In this document: piece after piece, positions 24,116 to 33,088 of the stretch
Layout: each line of letters begins with the position of its first letter
Position numbering within the stretch: position 1 is the first letter of the stretch
Assembly (NCBI RefSeq): GCF_013377885.1
Contig: NZ_JABKAU010000037.1
Coordinates: 1 to 45,203, forward strand
DNA: 45,203 nt
Reading direction: 5' to 3'
Source of the DNA: Hymenobacter lapidiphilus
GTDB lineage: Bacteria > Bacteroidota > Bacteroidia > Cytophagales > Hymenobacteraceae
Program-made: the position numbers and the translations under genes
Notes under the pieces: generated by a model
Databases searched by the model: none
What the model saw: the letters and a program-made list of their open reading frames with translations, nothing else
What the model was told of the DNA's origin: nothing

Positions 24116-24583
24116 CTAAAGACTTAACTTCAATGCATTTGCTTCTGCCCACCATTTAGGCAGTTCTAATCGGGTGACCAAGCTGCCAGCGTCATATAAG
24201 CAGTAATCATGGTTTTCTTGAAGTATGATAGATGCTTGGGTAGCGAAATGACTTGTCAATTCTAGGCAGATGATTTCGGCTATGACGTGAGTATTATTAT
24301 AGAAGATCGACCCAAAATTTCTGTAGATACTGATGTCGATATTCAGTGAGTAGAGGTCAATATTGTGGTTTGCCAATTGACTCAATTCTTGGATATTGTT
24401 CTCTTCCAGATAGCTTTTGGTAAAGGCAAGCTCTGCACTCATCTCAGCCACTTCAACAAAAAGGCCCCCGAACTCAACGGGCCCATCTTTGACTTCAGGT
24501 CCCATTATTCTACACCTGATGAATTCCAGTATCTCATTGGTTGAATGGTGTTTAATATTGATTGTAGCTGTGGCTGTGCTCAT
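24116..24583 (-). CDS. AT-rich orphan, hypothetical cytosolic protein
   Basis: A 155-residue protein starting MSTATATINIKHHSTNEILE. I see no signal, helix bundle or catalytic motif. Strands and helices appear to alternate: a beta start, a helix in NEILEFIRCRIM, then FVEVAEMSAELAF, and a later IDISIYRNFGSIFYNN segment. Base composition and codon use (many AT-ending codons) differ sharply from the GC-rich neighbours, a sign of transfer. Some immunity proteins have this general layout, but I cannot show similarity. It is convergent with the Uma2 gene, with a 9-bp gap. Confidence 0.7.
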   Translation of the reverse strand: MSTATATINIKHHSTNEILEFIRCRIMGPEVKDGPVEFGGLFVEVAEMSAELAFTKSYLEENNIQELSQLANHNIDLYSLNIDISIYRNFGSIFYNNTHVIAEIICLELTSHFATQASIILQENHDYCLYDAGSLVTRLELPKWWAEANALKLSL

Positions 24584-24628
24584 AGCGTTGCTTGTGGGCG
24601 GAGAATAGGACAAGGGAGAACAACGCCG

Positions 24629-24636
24629 TACCTTTG
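24629..24636 (+). promoter_or_regulatory. -7 box of the ABC-F gene
   Basis: TACCTTTG is an exact match to the Bacteroidota TAnnTTTG -7 element, 29 bp before the ABC-F ATG. I see no clean -33 TTTG at the right distance. Confidence 0.6.
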
Positions 24637-24665
24637 CGGCTTCATAGCTCCTGCATAGATAGTAG

Positions 24666-26576
24666 ATGATTTCCATTTCCGACCTCGATTTCCATTTCGG
24701 CTCCCGCGCCCTTTACGACAAGGCCAGCCTGCACATCAAGCCCAAGGACAAAATTGGGCTGATTGGGCTCAACGGCAAGGGCAAGTCCACGTTGCTGCGC
24801 CTTCTGGTAGGCGAGTATAAGCCCGATGGCGGCTCCATCTCGATGAGCAAGGACGTGAGCCTGGGCTTCCTGAACCAGGATTTGCTCAGCTACGACTCGC
24901 ACGAGTCCATCCTGATGGTGGCCATGCAGGCCTTCGGCGAGGCGCTGGATATTCAGAAGAAGATTGACGAAATCCTGCTGGAGTTCGAAACCAACTACTC
25001 CGACGAGTTGGTAGAGAAGCTGGCCGACGCGCAGGAACGCTTCGAGCTGCTGGGCGGCTACACCATGCAGGCCCGCACCGAGGAGATTCTGGAGGGCCTG
25101 GGCTTTACTACCGAGGAGCTGCAGCGGCCGCTGAAGCTGTTTTCGGGTGGCTGGCGGATGCGGGTGATGCTGGCCAAAATCCTGCTTCAGCAACCCTCGC
25201 TGCTGCTGCTCGACGAACCCACCAACCACCTGGACCTCCCGAGTATCAAGTGGATTGAGAACTACCTGGCCGGCTACGAGGGCGCGGTGATTATCGTGAG
25301 CCACGACCGCGAATTCCTTGACCGCACCACCAACACCACCGTAGAGGTGGCCGGCGGCAAGCTGGTGCCCTACGCCGGCAACTACAGCTACTACCTCGAA
25401 GAAAAGGAGGAGCGCAACGCCATCCAGAAGGGCGCTTTTGAGAATCAGCAGGCCCAGATAAAGCAGGCCGAGCGGTTTATTGAGCGCTTCAAGGCCAAGG
25501 CCAGCAAGGCCAAGCAGGCCCAGAGCCGCGTGAAAGCCCTCGACAAGCTGGAGCGCGTGGAGGATGTGGCCTCGGCCGATGCCCGGGTGAACATGAAGTT
25601 CAACTTCACCGTGCATCCTGGCCGCCACATTTTGCGCATGGAGCACGTGGGCAAGAAGTATGGCGAGAAAATCATCTTCCGCGACACCACCGTGCACATC
25701 GAGCGGGGCGACAAAATCGCGCTTATCGGGGCCAACGGCAAGGGAAAATCCACGCTCATGCGGCTGGTGGCGGGCCAGGAGGCGCCTACCAACGGCAACC
25801 ACCAGCTGGGCCACAACGTCATCATGTCGTTCTACGCCCAGCATCAGCTCGAAAGCCTGCGCATCGAAAACGAGATTCTGCAGGAGATGATTGAGGCCGG
25901 CTCGAAGCGCAACGAAATGGAGCTGCGCTCGGTGCTGGGTTCGTTCCTGTTCTCGGGCGAGGAGGTCTACAAGAAAATAAAGGTGCTATCAGGCGGCGAG
26001 AAAAGCCGGGTGGCGCTGGCCAAAACCCTGATTTCGGAGGCCAACTTCCTACTGCTCGACGAACCGACCAACCACCTCGACATGCAGTCGGTCAACATCT
26101 TGATTCAGGCGCTGGAGCAGTATCAGGGCACCTATATCGTCATCAGCCACGACCGGTTCTTCGTGGAGAATGTGGCCAACAAAATCTGGTTTATCGAGGA
26201 CTACCAGCTCAAGGAGTACCCCGGCACCTACGCCGAGTACGAGCAGTGGCAGGAGGACCGCGAGAAGGACGCTAAAAAAGCCGGCCTGCCCAGCCCCTCG
26301 GCCAACAAACCGCTGCCCAAAGAGGAGCCCAAAGCCGACCTCTCGCCCGCTAAAACCCCTTCGCCCGACCAGAAAAAGGCCCTCAAGGAGCTGGCCGAAG
26401 TAGAGAAGAAAATTGACGAGCGCGAAAAGGAGCTGGCCGAATACGAAAGACAGCTGGCCGACCCCAAAATCTACGACAACGCTGCCCAGCTCAAGGATGC
26501 CACCCTCAAATTTGAGCAGGTGAAAAAGGAGCTGGCCCAGCTCAACGACCGGTGGGAAATGCTGGCGGAAATGTAA
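24666..26576 (+). CDS. ABC-F family ATPase (Uup-like)
   Basis: A 636-residue soluble ATPase with two ABC domains and no membrane part, of the kind that works on ribosomes. Domain 1 has GLNGKGKST (Walker A), FSGGWRMRV (signature) and LLLLDEPTNHLDLPS (Walker B); domain 2 has GANGKGKST, LSGGEKSRV and LLLLDEPTNHLDMQS. Between them is the charged ABC-F linker (KASKAKQAQSRVKALDKLE). A C-terminal coiled coil (KKALKELAEVEKKIDEREKE, later EQVKKELAQLNDRWEMLAEM) is of the Uup type. Uup-like proteins affect ribosome function and DNA transposition; the role here is not known. A degenerate copy of its last codons lies at 29066-29098. Confidence 0.93.
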   Translation: MISISDLDFHFGSRALYDKASLHIKPKDKIGLIGLNGKGKSTLLRLLVGEYKPDGGSISMSKDVSLGFLNQDLLSYDSHESILMVAMQAFGEALDIQKKIDEILLEFETNYSDELVEKLADAQERFELLGGYTMQARTEEILEGLGFTTEELQRPLKLFSGGWRMRVMLAKILLQQPSLLLLDEPTNHLDLPSIKWIENYLAGYEGAVIIVSHDREFLDRTTNTTVEVAGGKLVPYAGNYSYYLEEKEERNAIQKGAFENQQAQIKQAERFIERFKAKASKAKQAQSRVKALDKLERVEDVASADARVNMKFNFTVHPGRHILRMEHVGKKYGEKIIFRDTTVHIERGDKIALIGANGKGKSTLMRLVAGQEAPTNGNHQLGHNVIMSFYAQHQLESLRIENEILQEMIEAGSKRNEMELRSVLGSFLFSGEEVYKKIKVLSGGEKSRVALAKTLISEANFLLLDEPTNHLDMQSVNILIQALEQYQGTYIVISHDRFFVENVANKIWFIEDYQLKEYPGTYAEYEQWQEDREKDAKKAGLPSPSANKPLPKEEPKADLSPAKTPSPDQKKALKELAEVEKKIDEREKELAEYERQLADPKIYDNAAQLKDATLKFEQVKKELAQLNDRWEMLAEM

Positions 26577-26594
26577 GATTTCCAACCTGATACC

Positions 26595-26635
26595 AAAAGC
26601 CCCACCCGAAGCTGCGTGCTTCGGGTGGGGCTTTT
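26595..26635 (+). terminator. Terminator of the ABC-F gene
   Basis: Stem AAAAGCCCCACCCGAAG and its complement ending in TTTT. The apex GAAGC-NNN-GTGCTTCGG is shared with the terminators at 29120 and 32998. Confidence 0.9.
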
Positions 26636-27025
26636 GCGTTGAGCCATGTCCTGTCACCCAAAACATACCTGGTTTAGTCGGCCAATCGCATAACCGGCGT
26701 CTGTTTGGCAGCGGCCCGAAAGCCAATGGTGCCCGCTTTCAGGCCGCTGCCGCTTCCTCTACCACGTCTGCCATGTGTCTCGTTGAGGTTGCGCTCGATA
26801 AGTCGTTGTTACTGGCTTACGATCAATGCCTAAGCCCATTAGGCGGTTTCTGGCCTCTGTGGCGCTACTTTCACTCATGGGCAAAGGGCTTACGCACTGT
26901 TAAGCTTACCTAGACAAGAGGTAAATTATATATATCCGTAAATAATTAATCAAATATTGAAGAATGTTGTTTAACTATGGAACTACAAACGTCAAACAAA
27001 TCTCACTCCAAACCCCCCAACAAAC
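26636..27025. other. Intergenic region before the rhodopsin gene
   Basis: The gap is 390 bp. The first 270 bases are of ordinary composition with no convincing ORF. From about 26920 the sequence turns AT-rich (AAATTATATATATCCG, TAAATAATTAATCAAAT), which fits a promoter region for the rhodopsin gene, but I find no exact TAnnTTTG box. Confidence 0.5.
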
Positions 27026-27823
27026 ATGGCAGCTCCTCTATTCCTGGCCGAAATGCTCGACATCCGGGTTGACGACCCCATTGCTTTCACCTTCTTTACT
27101 GGTTACATGGCCATGCTGGCGGCCTCCGTTTTCTTCTTTGCCGAGCGGAGCGCGGTGGAAGGCAAATGGAAACTTTCCCTGCTGGTGTCAGGCCTGATTA
27201 CGGGCATCGCCGCCGTGCACTACTACTACATGCGCGACTACTATCTGGCCACGCAACAAACCCCCACGGCCCTGCGCTACATCGACTGGACGCTGACCGT
27301 GCCGCTGATGTGCGTCGAGTTCTACCTGCTCACCAAAGCGGCCGGTGCTAAAATCGGCCTGTTGTGGCGGCTGATTGCTGCCTCCGTACTGATGTTGGTG
27401 GCCGGTTACATCGGCGAGGCTTTCACCGACGGTTCGACCTTCCACTCGGTACTGTGGGGAAGCATTTCCACGGTCGGCTACGTGTACATTCTTTACACGG
27501 CCTGGTATGGCGAAGTCGCTCAACTGGCAAAATCTACGGGCGACGAAATTGTTATCAAGGGCATTCGGGCCCTGGGCTGGTTCGTGCTGGTAGGCTGGGC
27601 CATTTACCCCATCGGCTACATGTGCATGAAGGGCGGCTGGCTGAACACGGGCCTGGGCTGGGAGGCTTCGAGCGTCGACCTGTTCTATAACATTGCCGAC
27701 GTGATCAATAAAATCGGTTTTGGCCTGGTAATCTACGGTATTGCCGTGTCGGGTAAGAGCGCTGCTGCCGTGAACGAAACCATGCCTACTGCTCCCACCA
27801 AAGGTACCACGTTGCCCGCCTGA
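27026..27823 (+). CDS. Proteorhodopsin-type light-driven proton pump
   Basis: A seven-helix retinal protein of 265 residues. In helix C, RYIDWTLTVPLMCVEFYLL holds R84, D87 (proton acceptor), T91 and E98 (proton donor), the DTE set of outward proton pumps. H65 in AAVHYYYMRD matches the His that partners the acceptor in proteorhodopsin. K229 in ADVINKIGFGL is the retinal-binding Lys. M95, at the spectral tuning site, is the residue of green-absorbing flavobacterial pumps. GWAIYPIGY in helix F is typical. Blh downstream would supply retinal. Whether it binds a carotenoid antenna cannot be judged by eye. Confidence 0.95.
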   Translation: MAAPLFLAEMLDIRVDDPIAFTFFTGYMAMLAASVFFFAERSAVEGKWKLSLLVSGLITGIAAVHYYYMRDYYLATQQTPTALRYIDWTLTVPLMCVEFYLLTKAAGAKIGLLWRLIAASVLMLVAGYIGEAFTDGSTFHSVLWGSISTVGYVYILYTAWYGEVAQLAKSTGDEIVIKGIRALGWFVLVGWAIYPIGYMCMKGGWLNTGLGWEASSVDLFYNIADVINKIGFGLVIYGIAVSGKSAAAVNETMPTAPTKGTTLPA

Positions 27824-27885
27824 TTTTGGCGCGGGGTTGATTGCAGGCCCATTTCGTAGGGTCTGGATGTCCCGACTGGTTTACC

Positions 27886-27935
27886 CATTCCCGCCCTCCA
27901 CCAGCATGATGCAGGGGGGCGGGAATGTCTTTTTT
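27886..27935 (+). terminator. Hairpin with T-run between rhodopsin and blh
   Basis: CATTCCCGCCC and GGGCGGGAATG pair around 20 bases and are followed by TCTTTTTT. It suggests that the rhodopsin transcript usually ends here and that blh, starting 55 bp later, has its own promoter or is reached by read-through. Confidence 0.8.
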
Positions 27936-27989
27936 AGACCCGGCCCGTAGCATTCCAGCCACGTACCTGGAAATACTTTCCTTATCAAC

Positions 27990-28979
27990 ATGACTCCATC
28001 AACCTCTGCTACGGCCACGTCGGGCCCCGACCGGCGCTACTCCTACGCGGCGGTGCTGGGGGCCGTGGCCGTGGGCTTACTGGCTCCCGGGGCCGCCGCC
28101 TGGCTGCTGGCTCCGGTGCTACTGGGCGGCATGGTGGTGCTGGGTGTGGCCCACGGCGCCTGCGACCAGTTTGTGGTGCCGGCCACGCACCCAACGCTGG
28201 CCCGGAGCCGGAGCCGCTACTGGGCGGGCTTTCTGGTGGGCTATCTAGGGTTGGCGGCGGCCGTGGGTTTGTTGTGGTGGTGGCAGCCGGCGGCGGCAGT
28301 AGCGCTGTTTTTTGGGCTTACGGCCTGGCACTGGGGCTCGGGCGATGCCCCGACCCAGGCTCGCCACCGCAGCCAGTGGCTGGCCCATAGCCTGCTGCGG
28401 GGCACGCTGCTGTTTGCCGTGCCCCTCTGGCATTGGCCCACCGAAACCCTGGATATCGTGCGGGGGCTGCTGGCGCTGGCCGGCGCCGCCAACCTGCCCG
28501 CCACGCCCGGCCTCTTGGGCGTTGGCTTGCTGCCCGCGGTGTTGGCGGGGCTGCTGCTGCTGTGGCTGAGCTATTACTGGCAGCAGCAGGGGCAACTGGC
28601 CCGCACCGACGCGCTGGAAACCGGACTGCTACTAGTGTTGCTGGTGGTGCTGCCACCGGTGCTGGCGGCGGGCGTGTACTTCGTTTTCTGGCACAGCCTC
28701 CAGCATGTGCTGCGCATGAACCAGCTGATGGACCGCAACCCAACCGCCCCCCGGCGCAGCCTGTGGGCCGAGCTCCGCTTCTTCCTGCGCCGCTCGGCTC
28801 CGTTGCTGCTCATCAGCCTGGCGGGGCTGGTATTGGTGTTTGGCCTGGCCTGGACCCGCACGGCCAGCGGCCCGGTGCTCGTGAGCCTGGCGCTGCTGGC
28901 CGCTTCCGTCGTCACGCTCCCGCACGCCCTGCTCGTTACGCTCGGCATGGATGCAGCGCAATGGAAGCCCCGCCACTAG
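27990..28979 (+). CDS. blh: Brp/Blh family beta-carotene 15,15'-dioxygenase
   Basis: Membrane enzyme that cleaves beta-carotene into two retinals, the rhodopsin chromophore. Its 329 residues form multiple helices with the family's His set: H55 and D59 in GVAHGACDQF, H114 and D119 in LTAWHWGSGD, H235 and H239 in FWHSLQHVLR, and H312 in LPHALLV. These bind the iron. The N-terminal 16 residues are polar. Its place directly after the rhodopsin gene is the standard arrangement. Beta-carotene synthesis genes are not in the window, so that pathway must lie elsewhere. TACTTTCC at about 27974 is a weak -7 candidate. Confidence 0.93.
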   Translation: MTPSTSATATSGPDRRYSYAAVLGAVAVGLLAPGAAAWLLAPVLLGGMVVLGVAHGACDQFVVPATHPTLARSRSRYWAGFLVGYLGLAAAVGLLWWWQPAAAVALFFGLTAWHWGSGDAPTQARHRSQWLAHSLLRGTLLFAVPLWHWPTETLDIVRGLLALAGAANLPATPGLLGVGLLPAVLAGLLLLWLSYYWQQQGQLARTDALETGLLLVLLVVLPPVLAAGVYFVFWHSLQHVLRMNQLMDRNPTAPRRSLWAELRFFLRRSAPLLLISLAGLVLVFGLAWTRTASGPVLVSLALLAASVVTLPHALLVTLGMDAAQWKPRH

Positions 28980-29065
28980 CCCAGGCCCGGGTTGGTCGCC
29001 TTAACCGGCCGAGTACGCTTTAGCAACAGCACAGCCTTTGGGTGTAGCATTTGCGAAACTGTCCT

Positions 29066-29098
29066 AACGACCGGTGGCAAATGCTGGCCGAAGTATAG
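29066..29098 (+). pseudogene. Remnant of an ABC-F gene 3' end
   Basis: AACGACCGGTGGCAAATGCTGGC and the bases after it (23 are not quoted in full; see 29066-29098) read NDRWQMLAEV-stop, against NDRWEMLAEM-stop at the end of the ABC-F gene 2.5 kb upstream. Upstream of it the frame has stops, so only about 11 codons survive. It is followed by a terminator like that of the ABC-F gene. Confidence 0.7.
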
Positions 29099-29119
29099 CC
29101 GCCCCGCCCCCTAAAATCG

Positions 29120-29160
29120 AAAGCCTCTCCTGAAGCATGGTGCTTCGGGAGAGGCTTTTT
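29120..29160 (+). terminator. Terminator after blh
   Basis: AAAGCCTCTCCTGAAGCA with loop TGG and the complementary arm, then TT. It shares the GAAGC-NNN-GTGCTTCGG apex with two other terminators here. Confidence 0.88.
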
Positions 29161-29316
29161 TGTGGTGAACTTATACGCTAACGTTTTGCAGCTACAAGAG
29201 GTTGACGTTTACGAAGCATTAAACTGTTTGCCACCAAAAAGCTTGATACGAAGTGTAAAGCTTAATTTAACCACTTGTTAGCCAAATTCTTGTAGCTACT
29301 GCTATCTGATGCTCTT

Positions 29317-30189
29317 CTATTTCTGGCCAATGGTCTTGAAGCCAAAAAGTATTTGTGGTTCGTCATAATCATAGAATGAAATATAAACTGTCGCTGTCTT
29401 CTCTTTTCCTTTTTCGTTCAGATATGTGATTTCATACTGGTCAAGTTTAGCTAAGCCTAAGAAACCGTTTTCAGATTTATAGTCGCAACAACTTGAAAGT
29501 CGCTTATACTTTATGGTCTTTCCTTTTGCGTCACGAAGTAAGTCAAGATATGCTCTTTGATTTGCTGGTCCACCTTCTGGTCCAGTCCCAGCCAAAATAG
29601 GTTTTTCAGAAGTAAAACCATATTTGTCGTTGTTGGCCGTTTTTGTAAGCCATAGAATTGGATGAACTACAATTGCGTTTTTTGCTGTGTCATTACATTT
29701 TTCAACCTTCTTTAAAGCTATTTTCATTCCAAGATCATTCGCTTTATTATAGTCAAGGCAGGCAGAGTCTTTTTTGTCAAGCATTTCATAAACAAGACCA
29801 CGATTATAATAAGCCTCTGCATAATTATTGTCAAGCTGAATAGCATTAGAGTAGTCTGCCAAAGCTCCTTCATAATCTGTTAAACGCTTGCGTGCTGTCC
29901 CACGATTGATAAAGCCTTTCTTATAGTTGGGATACAATTTAAGCGTCTGTTCAAAGTCCGATAATGCTTCTTCATATCTGTATAGCATTGATTTTGCAAT
30001 CCCTCTATTATACCAAGCTACATATTCGTCACCTTTGAGTTCTATTGATTTGTCAAATAAGTTAATTGCTTCTTCAAGTTGTCCCGCTTGTGCCTTCTCA
30101 AGCCCTTGCTCGTAATATTTTTGAGCATCTTGGCCAAATGCTGTTGTCCAAATTGTCCAGCAAATTGCTGTTAATATTATTTTTTTCAT
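29317..30189 (-). CDS. Exported TPR protein
   Basis: A 290-residue protein with a signal peptide (1-19, ending AFGQ), about four tetratricopeptide repeats between residues 22 and 155 (YYEQGLEKAQAGQLEEAINL, AWYNRGIAKSMLYRYEEALS, GFINRGTARKRLTDYEGALA, AYYNRGLVYEMLDKKDSACL) and a C-terminal domain with GPEGGPANQRAYLDLLRDA, SSCCDYKSENGFLG and ISFYDYDEPQ. This C-terminal domain recurs in Bacteroidota, sometimes labelled as an aldolase without good reason. TPRs suggest protein binding. The gene and its flanks are conspicuously AT-rich against the neighbours, so recent acquisition is likely. Confidence 0.85.
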   Translation of the reverse strand: MKKIILTAICWTIWTTAFGQDAQKYYEQGLEKAQAGQLEEAINLFDKSIELKGDEYVAWYNRGIAKSMLYRYEEALSDFEQTLKLYPNYKKGFINRGTARKRLTDYEGALADYSNAIQLDNNYAEAYYNRGLVYEMLDKKDSACLDYNKANDLGMKIALKKVEKCNDTAKNAIVVHPILWLTKTANNDKYGFTSEKPILAGTGPEGGPANQRAYLDLLRDAKGKTIKYKRLSSCCDYKSENGFLGLAKLDQYEITYLNEKGKEKTATVYISFYDYDEPQILFGFKTIGQK

Positions 30190-30541
30190 TGTCTATTTAT
30201 GTTTACTGTGTCGTTCGTTAAAGTTGCAGGTAATATCCGGGTTGCCGAAACTCAATACTCTTACAAGTTTCGGCGACCCGCGCTATTGATGCAAGTACCC
30301 TTCGGGAAGCATACCGAATCAGAATGCTTCCCGAAACTTCGGCTTGATGCATCCCAACCTATCAAATTAAGAATATAACCCGGTGAGTCTGGCGCGTAGC
30401 TCTCAGTAGCAGTAATGCCACCACACCCCAGCGGGTCCTCAAGTATACAGTGTTTCACTGGAAACTAACCGCTTGCGGTAGTGGAGCTCGGGCAGGCGAA
30501 TTAGTGCGGAGGAGGGCGCAGGGAGGCCCAAACCTTATCCA
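30190..30541. other. Intergenic region with two hairpins, upstream of katG
   Basis: Two inverted repeats stand out: CGGGTTGCCGAAACT with its partner at 30266-30280, and TTCGGGAAGCAT with ATGCTTCCCGAA at 30324-30335, the latter extended by GATGCAAG/CTTGATGCATC. I found no convincing ORF. The stretch belongs with the AT-rich island around the TPR gene up to about 30400 and then becomes GC-rich. Confidence 0.6.
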
Positions 30542-30560
30542 GATAAGAATCATTCTTATC
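30542..30560. promoter_or_regulatory. Fur/PerR-type operator of katG
   Basis: GATAAGAATCATTCTTATC is a perfect 19-bp palindrome (within 12-bp arms, 30539-30563) and closely matches the Fur box GATAATGATAATCATTATC; PerR boxes are similar. It covers the region where RNA polymerase would contact the katG -33 element, so a bound repressor would block it. Peroxide-induced PerR control fits katG best. Confidence 0.82.
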
Positions 30561-30574
30561 TGGAAAGTGTTGCT

Positions 30575-30582
30575 TACCTTTG
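30575..30582 (+). promoter_or_regulatory. -7 box of katG
   Basis: TACCTTTG, an exact TAnnTTTG match, 15 bp after the Fur/PerR-type palindrome. The implied 5' untranslated region is about 110 bases. Confidence 0.75.
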
Positions 30583-30698
30583 GCCCCGGCAACAAGCTCC
30601 GGCATCGGCCGCTGCTTCGCAAGGCGCGGCGGCAGCTGGCCGAAACCGGTTGCAACGCTGACCTGACCACCGACTTCCCACTTATCAACCTTACCACT

Positions 30699-32966
<2,268 letters not shown>

Positions 32967-32997
32967 GCCGCTTGCGCTGTAAAAACTGCTCAGCCAT

Positions 32998-33040
32998 AAA
33001 AATCCCCGCTCGAAGCCATGTGCTTTGGGCGGGGATTTTT
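32998..33040 (+). terminator. Terminator of katG
   Basis: AAAAATCCCCGCTCGAAGC, loop, and the partner arm ending GGGGATTTTT. Apex GAAGC-CAT-GTGCTTTGG matches the shared motif. Confidence 0.9.
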
Positions 33041-33088
33041 GTTTGTGCGTCAACGTTTCGGGGGCCGGATGAACAGCATCAACACCCC

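Noticed and set aside
26964..27197. Plus-strand ORF of 77 codons at the start of the rhodopsin gene
   Set aside because: It overlaps the rhodopsin gene in another frame and its translation has Pro/Trp-rich shadow composition.
29175..29283. Integron attC-like site after the TPR gene (GCTAAC..GTTAGC ends)
   Set aside because: The 7-base cores do not fit GTTRRRY/RYYYAAC, the inner pairing is off by an 11-base insertion, and no integrase gene is in view.
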